From Nocardia arthritidis (GTDB lineage: Bacteria > Actinomycetota > Actinomycetes > Mycobacteriales > Mycobacteriaceae), in NCBI RefSeq assembly GCF_011801145.1, contig NZ_CP046172.1, positions 3,720,001 through 3,784,000 on the forward strand: 64,000 nucleotides of DNA, in the 5' to 3' direction. The notes under the pieces were generated by a model. It saw only the letters and a program-made list of their open reading frames with translations, made no database searches and was not told the DNA's origin. A program made the translations under genes and the position numbers. Shown in pieces: positions 46,691-55,890 of this stretch (position 1 is the stretch's first letter; the number at the start of each line of letters is the position of its first letter).

Positions 46691-47027
46691 CCGGCGTCCT
46701 CTCGGTGGTTTCGATAGTTCTTCATCGGACAGACCCTCCTCAGCGTCGATTCGGCTATTCCTTTTGTCTATGACGTGACACGATCCACTTCGGTTCCCGC
46801 GACCCGCCGAAAATCACGATCGGATCTCGGTGGGTTCCGAAATGGTCGTCCGGCCAGGTTGATTCGCCGTCTACCAGGCGAAATGGCCGGGGTGCCAACC
46901 CCTTCCGCTGCACAGTACGCAACAAACCGGGGATTTCCGCGAATACGTCCCGGGAATCGGACATCCGATCGTACGATCGGCCGATGGACTGGACGTTTGC
47001 TCAGCCGCGGCTCGCTGGATGTGCCGG
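46691..47027. other. Gene-poor gap upstream of the sugar ABC operon
   Basis: About 337 bp with no firmly supported gene. A 69-codon minus-strand frame (46755-46964) is open but unrecognised. The notable element is the 16-bp palindrome at 46965-46980. Confidence 0.4.
46965..46980. promoter_or_regulatory. 16-bp palindrome before the sugar ABC operon
   Basis: CCGATCGT-ACGATCGG is a perfect palindrome 47 bp before the ATPase start, and a plausible repressor site. No regulator gene is encoded next to the operon. Confidence 0.45.
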
Positions 47028-47804
47028 ATGACCTCGGATAATGGTGTTGTGCTCGAGGCCGAGGGGTTGATCAAGCGATACGGTGGGGTAGAGGCGCTGC
47101 GCGGGGCCAATTTCCAGGCCCGCGCCGGCGAGGTGGTCGCGCTGATCGGGGATAACGGCGCGGGCAAATCGACTCTGGTGAAATGCCTTTCGGGCGCCGA
47201 ACAGCCCGACGGGGGACGGATCCTGCTCGACGGTGCTCCGGTGGTCTTCGGCACGCCGACCGCCGCGCGCAAACTCGGCATCGAGACGGTCTACCAGGAC
47301 CTGGCGGTCGCACCCGATCTCGACCCGGCCGCGAATCTGTACCTCGGCCGCGAACTTCCGCGCCGCGGACTGCTCGGCAAGCTCGGCATGCTGGACAGGT
47401 CGGCGATGAAAACCCAAGCCGTAGAACATTTCCGCCGCCTCGGCGTCACCCTGCAGAGCATCGACGTCCCGATCGGCGCGCTGTCCGGCGGGCAGCGGCA
47501 GAGCGTCGCCGTCGCCCGCGCGGTGATGTGGGCGAGCCGGGTGGTGTTCATGGACGAGCCGACCGCCGCGCTCGGCGTCGTCCAGCGCGAACGGGTGCTC
47601 GACGTCATCCGCCGGGTCCGCGATCAGGGCATCGCGGTGGTGCTGATCAGCCACAATATGCCCGAGGTGCTTTCGGTCGCCGATCGCATCGAGGTACTGC
47701 GGCTCGGCCGCCGGGTGGCCCGTTTCGTCGCGGCCGACGCGACCTTGGAACAACTGGTCGGCGCGATGACCGGCGCGCTGTCGCAGGAGGAGGATGCGGC
47801 ATGA
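47028..47804 (+). CDS. Sugar ABC transporter ATP-binding protein (single domain, FrcA-like)
   Basis: 258 residues from the ATG at 47028; an in-frame ATG at 47019 would add three residues and neither has a clear ribosome site. Walker A is IGDNGAGKSTL, the signature is LSGGQRQSVAVARA and Walker B is VVFMDEPTAALG. The single nucleotide-binding domain distinguishes it from the double-domain ATPase in the fucose island and matches the FrcA type of the fructose/ribose-like CUT2 importers. The stop overlaps the permease start by 4 bp. Confidence 0.92.
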   Translation: MTSDNGVVLEAEGLIKRYGGVEALRGANFQARAGEVVALIGDNGAGKSTLVKCLSGAEQPDGGRILLDGAPVVFGTPTAARKLGIETVYQDLAVAPDLDPAANLYLGRELPRRGLLGKLGMLDRSAMKTQAVEHFRRLGVTLQSIDVPIGALSGGQRQSVAVARAVMWASRVVFMDEPTAALGVVQRERVLDVIRRVRDQGIAVVLISHNMPEVLSVADRIEVLRLGRRVARFVAADATLEQLVGAMTGALSQEEDAA

Positions 47805-48850
47805 CCGAAAAGACCATCGATCCCGTCGAAACCAACGGCGGCGCGGACCTGCCGAGGCGCACCATCTGGCAGCGGCTCACCGGCGCGAGCACGGTCTGGA
47901 TCGGCCTGGTGCTGGTGCTGCTCGTGATCATATTCAGCATCCTGCGCCCGAACGCGTTCCCCACCAGGTTCACCCTGCAGACGCTGCTCATCGAAACCGC
48001 TGTGCTGCTTGTGCTTTCGGTCGGCATGACGTTCGTCATCATCACCTCCGGCATCGATCTGTCGGTGGGCATGGTGCTGATCTTCTCCGGCGTCGTCGGC
48101 GCGAAAACCATGGAGTGGCTGAGCCCCAACGAGGACGCCACCCACGCGGGCTGGGGCCTGATCGGCCTCGGCTTCCTGATATCCGTTGCGGGCGGCGGCT
48201 GTTGGGGTCTGGTGAACGGTCTGCTGGTGGCCAAGGCCAAGATTCCGCCGCTGATCGTCACGCTGGGCTCCTTCGGCGCCGCGCTCGGCGCCGCCCAGCT
48301 GATCACCGGCGGCGTCGACACCCGCACCGTCCCCGAAAAGTTACGTGACTCACTGGGTTTCGGCACCGCGCTGGGCGGTGTGCCGAATCTGGTGCTGGTC
48401 GCCGCCGTGGTCACCGTGGTGGCCGCGTGGGGGTTGCACACCACCAAGTTCGGCAGACACACCTACGCCATCGGATCCAATCCGGAGGCCGCCCGCCGGG
48501 CGGGCATCCCGGTCACCCGCCATCTGGTCTTGGTGTACCTGATGACCGGATTGCTTTCCGGCCTCGCCGGTTTCATGAATCTGGCCTACTTCGGCACCAC
48601 CACCATCAGCGGCCACGGCACCGACAACCTGGATGCCATCGCGGGTGTGGTGATCGGTGGCACAAGCCTTTTCGGCGGTGTCGGCTCGGTGATCGGCACC
48701 GTGATCGGCGTATTCATCCCTTCGGTGCTGAAGAAGGGTTTCGTCATCGCGAACGTGCCGGTGTTCTGGCAGCCGATCGCGGTCGGCGTGGTTTTGGTGG
48801 CGGCGGTCTGGTTCGACCAGGCCCGCCGCCGCGCCAGGGACCGGGCATAG
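47801..48850 (+). CDS. Sugar ABC transporter permease (FrcC/RbsC-like)
   Basis: 349 residues with about nine or ten hydrophobic segments. VGMTFVIITSGIDLSVGMVLIFSGVVGA, GLVNGLLVAKAKIPPLIVTLGSFGAALGAAQL and YAIGSNPEAARRAGI are family landmarks. The ATG overlaps the ATPase stop (ATGA). Order ATPase, permease, binding protein is the usual FrcA-C-B arrangement reversed at the ends. The sugar cannot be told from the permease. Confidence 0.92.
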   Translation: MTEKTIDPVETNGGADLPRRTIWQRLTGASTVWIGLVLVLLVIIFSILRPNAFPTRFTLQTLLIETAVLLVLSVGMTFVIITSGIDLSVGMVLIFSGVVGAKTMEWLSPNEDATHAGWGLIGLGFLISVAGGGCWGLVNGLLVAKAKIPPLIVTLGSFGAALGAAQLITGGVDTRTVPEKLRDSLGFGTALGGVPNLVLVAAVVTVVAAWGLHTTKFGRHTYAIGSNPEAARRAGIPVTRHLVLVYLMTGLLSGLAGFMNLAYFGTTTISGHGTDNLDAIAGVVIGGTSLFGGVGSVIGTVIGVFIPSVLKKGFVIANVPVFWQPIAVGVVLVAAVWFDQARRRARDRA

Positions 48851-48892
48851 GAGTTCGGCAGTTACACACAAGAAAGGGCGGAGGTAGCCGAG

Positions 48893-49867
48893 ATGAGGGT
48901 GGCGAAACGTACCGCTGTGGTGTTCGGCGTCATGGTCGCGGCGGGTGCGCTGCTGGCCGGATGTGGTGGAAAGGTCGGCGGTTCGGGCGGCAACGACGCG
49001 AAGAAAATAGTGCTGATTCCGGGCGTGGCCAACGAACCGTTCTACATCTCCATGCAGTGCGGTGCGCAGGAGGAGGCGGCGAAACTCGGCTACAAGCTCG
49101 ATACGCAGGCCCCGACCCAGTTCGACGCGGGCGCGCAGACGCCGGTGCTGAGCAGTGTGGTGGCCAACAAGCCCGGCGCCATCCTGATCGCGCCGACGCA
49201 TGCCACCGCAATGGCGAACCCGATCAAGCAGGCCAAGGATGCCGGGATCAAGATCATCGAGGTGGATACCGCCCTCGGCGACACCTCGATCGCGCTGTCC
49301 TCGATCTCCTCGGATAACAAGAAGGGCGGTCAACTGGCCGCGCAGACCCTCGCGAAGCTGGTCGGCAACAAGGGCCCGGTGCTGGTGATCAACACCAAAG
49401 CGGGCACATCGACCACCGACGCGCGGGCGCAGGGCTTCGAGGACGCGGTCAAGAGCTTCCCCGAAATGTCCTCGCTGGGCGTGCAATACAACAACAACGA
49501 CGCCGCGCAGGCCACCTCGATCGTCACCGCGACGCTGGCCGCGCACCCGGATCTGGCCGGGATCTTCGCGACCAACCTGAGCTCGGCCGAGGGCGCCGCC
49601 GCAGGCCTGCGTAACGCCAACAAACTCGGCCAGGTGAAGCTGGTCGGCTTCGACGCGAGCCCGAAACAGGTCGAGGATCTGAAAGCCGGTACGGTGCAGG
49701 CACTTATCGCCCAGGACCCGGGCGGTATCGGTGCGAAGGGCGTCGATCAGGCGGCGGCCGCGTTGGAGGGCAAGCCCGTCACGCGGACCATCCAGACCGA
49801 CATGATCGCCATCACCCAGGCCGATATGGATGCCAACTCGAAGTACTTCTACAAGAGCAAATGTTGA
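48893..49867 (+). CDS. Sugar ABC transporter substrate-binding lipoprotein
   Basis: 324 residues. The signal peptide ends in lipobox LLAGC at about residues 20-24. The fold is periplasmic-binding-protein type I (KIVLIPGVANEPFYISMQCGAQEEAAKLGYKLD...ATNLSSAEGAAAGLRNANKLGQVKLVGFDASPKQVEDLKAG). GGAGGT precedes the ATG. It lies 42 bp after the permease and ends the operon, converging on threonine dehydratase. No sugar-metabolising gene accompanies this importer, so its substrate is open. Confidence 0.92.
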   Translation: MRVAKRTAVVFGVMVAAGALLAGCGGKVGGSGGNDAKKIVLIPGVANEPFYISMQCGAQEEAAKLGYKLDTQAPTQFDAGAQTPVLSSVVANKPGAILIAPTHATAMANPIKQAKDAGIKIIEVDTALGDTSIALSSISSDNKKGGQLAAQTLAKLVGNKGPVLVINTKAGTSTTDARAQGFEDAVKSFPEMSSLGVQYNNNDAAQATSIVTATLAAHPDLAGIFATNLSSAEGAAAGLRNANKLGQVKLVGFDASPKQVEDLKAGTVQALIAQDPGGIGAKGVDQAAAALEGKPVTRTIQTDMIAITQADMDANSKYFYKSKC

Positions 49868-49919
49868 CCAGCATCGCGTAGCGATTCGATGAGGGGTGGT
49901 GGTCGGGCGACGGGTGGGC

Positions 49920-51140
49920 TCAGTCCTCCACGCGTACTGCGTAACCCGCGTTCTCGAGCGCACCGAGCACATCGGCTCGGTGGTTCGGGCCGCGGGTTTC
50001 CAGCGTCAGCGAGACCTCCACCTCGTCGACGGCCAGCGAGGTCCCGGTGCGCGAATGCGCGACGTCGACCACGCTGGCCCCGGTCTTGCCGACCACCGAG
50101 AGCAGTCCGCTCAGCGCGCCCGGACGATCCGAAAGGGTAAGGCGCAGCGCGAGATAGCGGCCCGCGGCGCTCAACCCGTGCCCGATCACCCTGGTGAGCA
50201 GCAGCGGATCGATATTGCCGCCGGAAAGGATCACCGCGACCTGCCCCTCGAGCTCCAAATCCCTTGCGGCGGTGCTCATCAGCGCCGCGACCCCGGCCGC
50301 GCCCGCCGGCTCCACGATCAGCTTGGCCCGTTCCAGGCACAGCAGCAGCGCCCGGGACAGCTCCTCCTCGTCGACCGTCACCACGGTGTCCACGAATTCG
50401 GCGACGTGCGCGAACGGCACGGCGCCGGGCAGTCCGACGGCGATACCGTCGGCCATCGTCGACATATGTTGGGCCCGAACGGGTTTACCCGCCGCCAGCG
50501 AACCCGGCCAGGCCGCGGCGCCCGCCGCCTGCACCCCGATCACCCGCACGTGCGGCGCCAGGTGGTGCAGCGCGATCGCGACACCGGCCAGCAGCCCGCC
50601 GCCGCCGGTCGGCACCAGCACCGTCCCGACCTGCGGCTGCTGCTCCAGAATTTCCAGTGCCACCGTCGCCTGCCCGGCGACGACATCGGCGTGATCGAAC
50701 GGGTGGATCAGCGTCGCACCCGTGTGCTCGGCGAATTCCAGTGCGGCCGTTAGCGAATCGTCGATGATCTCGCCCACCTGCTGCACCGTCGCGCCGTAGG
50801 CCCTGGTGGCCACCAGCTTCGGCAGCGACGCGCCGACCGGCATGAAGACCGTGGATTCGATGCCGAGTGAGGCCGCCGCCCATGCGACGCCCTGCGCGTG
50901 ATTACCCGCGCTGGCCGCGACGACGCCCCTGGCCCGGTCGGCGGCGGGCAGGTTGGCGATCCGGTTGTAGGCCCCGCGCGGTTTGAACGACCCGGTTCGC
51001 TGCAGGTTCTCGCACTTGAGCAGCACATCGGCGCCCGCCTTCTCGGACAGCACCCGCGACGCGACCAGCGGTGTCCGCCGGATCACCGGGGCCAGCAGTC
51101 CGGCGGCGGCTTCGATCCGATCCAGCCCGATCAAGTCCAT
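49920..51140 (-). CDS. ilvA: Threonine ammonia-lyase (threonine dehydratase)
   Basis: 406 residues. A PLP enzyme, it converts threonine to 2-oxobutanoate and ammonia. The PLP lysine is K53 in RTGSFKPRGAYNR, SAGNHAQG follows, and the phosphate-binding loop is VPTGGGGLLAGV. The C-terminal ~80 residues (RYLALRLTLSDRPGALSGLLSVVGKTGASVVDVAHSR) form a single ACT-like domain, as in the shorter actinobacterial IlvA/TdcB type. That suggests allosteric control by an amino acid. It stands alone between convergent and divergent neighbours. Confidence 0.92.
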   Translation of the reverse strand: MDLIGLDRIEAAAGLLAPVIRRTPLVASRVLSEKAGADVLLKCENLQRTGSFKPRGAYNRIANLPAADRARGVVAASAGNHAQGVAWAAASLGIESTVFMPVGASLPKLVATRAYGATVQQVGEIIDDSLTAALEFAEHTGATLIHPFDHADVVAGQATVALEILEQQPQVGTVLVPTGGGGLLAGVAIALHHLAPHVRVIGVQAAGAAAWPGSLAAGKPVRAQHMSTMADGIAVGLPGAVPFAHVAEFVDTVVTVDEEELSRALLLCLERAKLIVEPAGAAGVAALMSTAARDLELEGQVAVILSGGNIDPLLLTRVIGHGLSAAGRYLALRLTLSDRPGALSGLLSVVGKTGASVVDVAHSRTGTSLAVDEVEVSLTLETRGPNHRADVLGALENAGYAVRVED

Positions 51141-51313
51141 GCCGCGATCCTGCCAGCCGCCCGCCGACCTGTCGCACGCAGCTGTCCCCAGTGCGCAGAA
51201 CGGTCAGCTCCACTCGGCCGGGCCTCGTCGCGCGTGCACAATTTGCCGGGTTGGAGTGACCGGACCGGTCGGTTCGGGGGCCGTCGGATATTGCGATGCG
51301 ACCCGACGCACGA

Positions 51314-52498
51314 TTACTCGGAAGCGGCCGACTCCCGGGCGAAGTGATGTGCCAGCGCGCCCAACCGTGCCAGCCGGGCGTCGCCCAGCGGGGTCAACTT
51401 TCCGCCCAGGCGGTTCGTCACGAATCCCAGCGACATGCCGGTGGCCGGATCCGCGAATGCCCCGGATCCGCCGAGACCGAAATGGCCGAAGGCGGAAACG
51501 GGTTCGGTCTTGGACGGGCGCATCGGCACGCCGTGGAAGCCGAGCGCCCACGGAACACGCAGCGCCAGAACGTAATCCGGAGTGAATACCTGACGTCTGC
51601 GCATGGCCGTTATGGTTTCGGGCCGCAGCAGCCGCACGCCGTCGAGCTCGCCGCCGTTCGCCAGCGCCGCGTACATCCGGGCGAGCGCGCGTGCCGAGAA
51701 CACGCCGTTCACTCCCGGCATCACCGAATCATGCAGGCGGGCATCGGAAACCAGGTCGGCGAAGCCGCGTGGCGTGGTCTCCGCGGCCGCCGCGAACCGG
51801 GTTCTGGTGAGCAGGTCGCTGCCGCGGTCCCAGCTCATACCGGCCACCGTCAGGCGCGGGAAGTTGGGTGCGATGCGGTGGCGCTGATCCTCCGGTACGC
51901 GGAACCAGAGTTCCTCGGCCGCAAGCGGTTCCGCGATCTCGGTGCGCAGCGCCTCGGTGAATTTCTGCCCGGTGACGCGGCGCACCAGCTCGGCGGCCAA
52001 GTGCCCGTAGGAGATTCCGTGGTAGCCACTGGTGCGGCAGTGCCGCGGATCGGGCGTCGCGGCGGCGAGGGCGGCGGTGACCGCGGCGTCGTCGAAGAAG
52101 CGGTCGGCGGGCCCGGGCAGCAGACCGCGCAGGCGGTGCAGTCCGGCGCGATGAGTGAGCAACTCGCGGACCGTGATTCGCTGTTTGCCCGCGGCCGCGA
52201 ACTCCGGCCAGTAGGTGGCCACCGGCTCGTCGTAGTCGAGCAGGCCGCGTTCGGCGAGCCGGTGGATCAGGGTCGAGACAACGCCTTTCCCGGTCGAATA
52301 AGCCATCGCGACGGTGTCGTGCCGCCACCGCTCGCCCGGCCGCGCGAATCCGGCCCACACGTCGACCACCGGCACCCCGTGCTGATAGACCGCGAGCGCG
52401 CCGCCGCCGTCGGACGGTTTCCGGAAGAGCCGGTCGAATTCGGCGACCAGACCGGCGAAGCGCCGGTCGACGAACTGGCGCGGCGAAGAATCTGTCAT
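51314..52498 (-). CDS. Serine hydrolase, beta-lactamase / EstB-like family
   Basis: 394 residues of the class C beta-lactamase-like fold. The nucleophile motif is S68-T-G-K71 in AMAYSTGKGVVSTL. SGYHGISYGHLAAELVRRVTG holds the tyrosine, and FGHFGLGGSG near the C-terminus replaces the KTG box. This pattern is typical of esterases of the EstB/LACTB type rather than true beta-lactamases. No signal peptide is visible, so it acts in the cytoplasm. The ATG at 52498 has AGAGGG upstream. It is divergent from the GntR regulator. Confidence 0.87.
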   Translation of the reverse strand: MTDSSPRQFVDRRFAGLVAEFDRLFRKPSDGGGALAVYQHGVPVVDVWAGFARPGERWRHDTVAMAYSTGKGVVSTLIHRLAERGLLDYDEPVATYWPEFAAAGKQRITVRELLTHRAGLHRLRGLLPGPADRFFDDAAVTAALAAATPDPRHCRTSGYHGISYGHLAAELVRRVTGQKFTEALRTEIAEPLAAEELWFRVPEDQRHRIAPNFPRLTVAGMSWDRGSDLLTRTRFAAAAETTPRGFADLVSDARLHDSVMPGVNGVFSARALARMYAALANGGELDGVRLLRPETITAMRRRQVFTPDYVLALRVPWALGFHGVPMRPSKTEPVSAFGHFGLGGSGAFADPATGMSLGFVTNRLGGKLTPLGDARLARLGALAHHFARESAASE

Positions 52499-52624
52499 CG
52501 GTAACCCTCTGTCTCGAATTCCGACAGCATGACACGGCCCGAATCCGCCCCTCGATCCGGTGAACGTTTCCCAAACGTCACGTGGCCGACCCGGACCGCA
52601 ACATGAAGCGCCTAGCGTGGCGGC

Positions 52625-53347
52625 ATGCCATCGAGACGACGTTCGGCGCTGCTCGCGCGGTTGGTCGTGGACGAACCGGGTCGCCCACGGGTGATTCTCG
52701 GCGAACTGCGCCGGGTGATCCTGGACGGCGCGGCGCCGCCGGGGACCGTGATCCCGCTGCGCGAGGTGGCCGAACTGTTCGAGGTGAGCCACATCCCGGT
52801 GCGCGAGGCGCTGAAGACGCTGATCGGTGAGGGGCTGGTCACCCACCGCCCGCACGGCGGCTACGCGGTGGCCCAACTGACCCCGCATGAGCTGCGGGAA
52901 ATGTATATCGTGCGAGAAACCTTGGAGACCGCATCGCTGGCCGCCGCAGTCGCCAATGCCACCGAAGCCGATCGCGCCGAACTGCGCCGGGTGAATTCGT
53001 TGTTGGAGCAGGCGATCCGGGACGACGACCCGATGACATATCATCGGCAGTCGCGCAATTTCCATGTGGCACTTACCAAACCGTCGCGCATGTTCCGGCT
53101 GCTGCACATGCTGGAATCGGCGTGGAACGTCACCGAGCCGGTGCAGTCCATGGTGCATGTCGGCCGGGCCGACCGGGTGCGGCTGCACACCGATCACGCG
53201 CTGCTGCTCGACGCCTTCCTGGCCCGCGACATCGATCGCCTGCTCGACCGTGCCGAACGACATCACCGCAGGTTGGCCACGGTAATCGCGACGCTGCCGA
53301 CCGATACCGGACTGCTCGTGCCGGAAGATATATCTGTCGCGCAATAG
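52625..53347 (+). CDS. GntR-family regulator
   Basis: 240 residues. The winged helix is LRRVILDGAAPPGTVIPLREVAELFEVSHIPVREALKTLIGEGLVTHRPHGGYAVAQL. An FCD effector domain follows (MYIVRETLETASLAAAV...YHRQSRNFHVALTKPS...DHALLLDAFLARD). It precedes the NCS1 permease and racemase genes on the same strand by 85 bp and is a likely local regulator of hydantoin or purine-derivative uptake. That role is inferred from position. Confidence 0.88.
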   Translation: MPSRRRSALLARLVVDEPGRPRVILGELRRVILDGAAPPGTVIPLREVAELFEVSHIPVREALKTLIGEGLVTHRPHGGYAVAQLTPHELREMYIVRETLETASLAAAVANATEADRAELRRVNSLLEQAIRDDDPMTYHRQSRNFHVALTKPSRMFRLLHMLESAWNVTEPVQSMVHVGRADRVRLHTDHALLLDAFLARDIDRLLDRAERHHRRLATVIATLPTDTGLLVPEDISVAQ

Positions 53348-53432
53348 CGGGGAAATAACCGCGCAACGGCCGGGCAATCCATCGTTCCTACCGTCGGTGC
53401 ACACCGTCTCACCCTTCGGATCGGAACACCTC

Positions 53433-54941
53433 ATGACCGAAACGCTCGGCTCCCCAGCCGAATTCGCACCTGCTGCGGCTCCGGCTGCCGAATATCATCC
53501 GCGACTGACCAATCCGGATCTCGCGCCGCTGCGCGAACAGACCTGGGGCGTGTACGACATCTTCGCTTTCTGGATGTCCGATGTGCACAGCGTCGGCGGC
53601 TACGTCACCGCGGGCAGCCTGTTCGCACTCGGTCTGGCCGGCTGGCAGGTGCTAGCGGCGCTGCTCATCGGGATCGGTATCGTCTACGTGTTCTGCAATC
53701 TTGTCGCCGAACCGAGCCAAACGGCCGGCGTGCCGTATCCGGTCATGTGCCGCAGCGCATTCGGCGTGCGCGGCGCGAATATCCCGGCCATCATCCGCGG
53801 GTTGATCGCGGTGGCTTGGTACGGCATCCAGACCTACCTGGCCTCCGCTGCGCTGGATGTCGTTCTGGTGAAACTGTTTCCGGGTCTGGCGCGGTACGCG
53901 GTGGTGGCCGATTACGGCTTCCTCGGGCTCTCCGCGCTAGGCTGGGTCAGTTATCTGCTGCTGTGGGTGGTGCAGGCATGCGTGTTCTGGCGCGGAATGG
54001 AGTCGATTCGCAAATTCATCGACTTCAGCGGTCCGGCCGTGTACGTGGTCATGTTCCTGCTTGCCGGATACCTGATTTCGAAGGCGGGTTGGCACGCGGT
54101 GGATCTGCAGCTCGGTGCGGTGAAATACACCGGCTGGGCGTCGGTTCCGGTGATGCTCGGCGCTATCGCCCTGGTGGTGTCGTACTTCTCCGGCCCGATG
54201 TTGAACTTCGGCGACTTCGCCAGGTACGGCAGGACTTTCGCGGTGGTCAAGCGCGGCAATCTGCTCGGGCTGCCGTTGAACTTCCTGCTGTTCTCGCTAC
54301 TGGTGGTGATCACCGCCTCGTTGACCGTGCCGGTCTACGGCGAACTCATCACCGATCCGGTGGCGACCGTCGCGCGTATCGACAGCACCTTCGCGATCGC
54401 CTTGGGCGCGTTGACCTTTACGATCGCCACCATCGGCATAAATATCGTCGCCAACTTCATCTCACCGGCCTTCGACTTCTCGAATGTGCGTCCGCAGCGG
54501 ATCAGTTGGCGCGCGGGCGGCATGATCGCCGCAGTGGGTTCGGTGCTCATCACCCCGTGGAACCTGTACAGCAACCCGGATGTCATCCACTACACCCTCG
54601 AGGTGCTCGGCGCCTTCATCGGTCCGCTGTTCGGCGTGCTCATCGCCGACTACTACCTGGTGCGTCGGCGGCGGGTGGTGGTCGATGACCTGTTCACCAT
54701 GGCGGAACACGGAACCTATTGGTACCGAGGCGGTTACAACCCCGTCGCGATTATCGCGACGGTCTCGGGCGCGGTAGTCGCCGTTGTTCCGGTGCTGGCG
54801 AAGGGCATTCCCGGGATGTACACCGCCGCTCAGTACAGCTGGTTCATCGGCTGCGGTATCAGTTTCGGTGTCTACCACCTGTTTTCGGTGCGGGCCGCGC
54901 GCGCGGCCCGTGGCAGCTCACGCGCGGAGGTCGCCGCCTGA
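53433..54941 (+). CDS. NCS1-family nucleobase/hydantoin/allantoin permease
   Basis: 502 residues with about 12 hydrophobic segments. NPDLAPLREQTWGVYDIFAFWMSDVHSVGGYVTAGSLFALGL and GVPYPVMCRSAFGVRGANIPAIIRGLIAVAWYGIQTYL are the hallmark helix 1 and 3 regions of NCS1 transporters (Mhp1, allantoin, uracil). The following YFSGPMLNFGDFARYGRT also fits. The ATG at 53433 is chosen over 53397 because the family sequence begins close after it. Overlap with a hydantoin-racemase-like gene suggests a hydantoin or allantoin substrate, taken up by sodium or proton symport. Confidence 0.9.
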   Translation: MTETLGSPAEFAPAAAPAAEYHPRLTNPDLAPLREQTWGVYDIFAFWMSDVHSVGGYVTAGSLFALGLAGWQVLAALLIGIGIVYVFCNLVAEPSQTAGVPYPVMCRSAFGVRGANIPAIIRGLIAVAWYGIQTYLASAALDVVLVKLFPGLARYAVVADYGFLGLSALGWVSYLLLWVVQACVFWRGMESIRKFIDFSGPAVYVVMFLLAGYLISKAGWHAVDLQLGAVKYTGWASVPVMLGAIALVVSYFSGPMLNFGDFARYGRTFAVVKRGNLLGLPLNFLLFSLLVVITASLTVPVYGELITDPVATVARIDSTFAIALGALTFTIATIGINIVANFISPAFDFSNVRPQRISWRAGGMIAAVGSVLITPWNLYSNPDVIHYTLEVLGAFIGPLFGVLIADYYLVRRRRVVVDDLFTMAEHGTYWYRGGYNPVAIIATVSGAVVAVVPVLAKGIPGMYTAAQYSWFIGCGISFGVYHLFSVRAARAARGSSRAEVAA

Positions 54942-55669
54942 TGCGCATACGCGTCGTGAACCCGAACACCACTCGGGCGATGACCGGCGTCATCGAGCGG
55001 GGTGCCAGGGCTGTCGTCGGCCCCGGCACGCTGCTCGACGCGGTGACCAATGAGATGGGTCCGGTCTCGATCGAGAGCCACTACGACGAAGCCCTGAGCG
55101 TCCCAGGCATTCTCGCGGCCATCGCGGCGGGGGAGCGGGATGGCGTCGACGGATATGTACTGGCCTGCTTCGGCGATCCGGGCCTGGATGCCGCCAGGGA
55201 ATTGGCCGCGGGTCCGGTGATCGGCATCGCGGAGGCCGCCATGCGGGCGGCGAGTCATCTCGGTCGCGGCTTCAGCGTTGTCACTACGCTGGGCCGAACC
55301 GTCGGGCTCGCCGCCGATCTGGTGGAACGCTATGGGATGCAACGATTTTGCCGCGGCATCCACTCCTGTGAGCTGCCGGTGCTCGCGCTGGACAGCGATC
55401 CGGACGCGCGCAAGATCATCACCGCGGCGTGCCTCGAAGCGAGGGTGGCCGACCAGCCGGATGCAATCGTCCTCGGCTGCGCGGGGATGTCCGAGTTCAG
55501 CGCGCAGCTGAGCGCGGAACTCCGGATACCGGTGGTCGACGGGGTAGCGGCGGCGACGTTGACCGTGCAGTCGCTGCTCATGATGGGCCTGCGCAAATCG
55601 GGAAGGGGTGAGTACGCCGCGCCGCCGCCTAAGCGGTACGTCGGCCTGCTGCGTGAATTCGGCCGCTGA
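54941..55669 (+). CDS. Asp/Glu racemase-family protein, hydantoin/allantoin racemase type
   Basis: 242 residues. MRIRVVNPNTTRAMTGVIERGA at the N-terminus and the two catalytic cysteines C76 (LACFGDPG) and C180 (LGCAGMS) are typical of hydantoin racemases, which interconvert the enantiomers of 5-substituted hydantoins or allantoin. The ATG shares one base with the permease stop, so translation is coupled. No hydantoinase or allantoinase gene is in the window; the ring-opening enzyme must lie elsewhere. Confidence 0.88.
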   Translation: MRIRVVNPNTTRAMTGVIERGARAVVGPGTLLDAVTNEMGPVSIESHYDEALSVPGILAAIAAGERDGVDGYVLACFGDPGLDAARELAAGPVIGIAEAAMRAASHLGRGFSVVTTLGRTVGLAADLVERYGMQRFCRGIHSCELPVLALDSDPDARKIITAACLEARVADQPDAIVLGCAGMSEFSAQLSAELRIPVVDGVAAATLTVQSLLMMGLRKSGRGEYAAPPPKRYVGLLREFGR

Positions 55670-55751
55670 GCCGCTGGAATACCCAACCCACCTTCCCGCG
55701 CAGCCGACTACCTGCGCTAGAAGTCATATACATACCGAGACGTAGATATGC

Positions 55752-55770
55752 GCATCTAGCTATTAGATGC
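55752..55770. repeat. Inverted repeat downstream of the racemase gene
   Basis: GCATCTA-GCTAT-TAGATGC has perfect 7-bp arms and a 5-bp loop, 82 bp after the racemase stop and 121 bp before the secreted-protein start. It may be a weak terminator or an operator. Confidence 0.45.
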
Positions 55771-55890
55771 AAGCTCGGGACACGCCCGGAACCTCGGTAC
55801 AAAGACCGGCAAGGAGCGGTATGGAATATTCGACCCGGCTCAAACTTCACCGTTTCTGCAGGTCAACTGCCCGCGAGAAGAGGTGCACGC

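Noticed and set aside
46775..46788. GTGA-N6-CCAC as a CRP site before the sugar ABC operon
   Set aside because: The mismatch in the core of the right half-site and the distance of about 240 bp from the operon make it unconvincing.
46755..46964. 69-codon minus-strand frame beginning beside the palindrome
   Set aside because: No recognisable domain and no ribosome site. It remains possible but I cannot support it.
49873..49885. ATCGC-GTA-GCGAT hairpin between the convergent binding-protein and ilvA genes
   Set aside because: A 5-bp stem without a T tract is too weak to call a terminator.
51314..53434. 706-codon open frame suggesting a giant fusion of the serine hydrolase
   Set aside because: The N-terminal ~310 codons are antisense to the GntR gene. 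The true start is the ATG at 52498 with a ribosome site.
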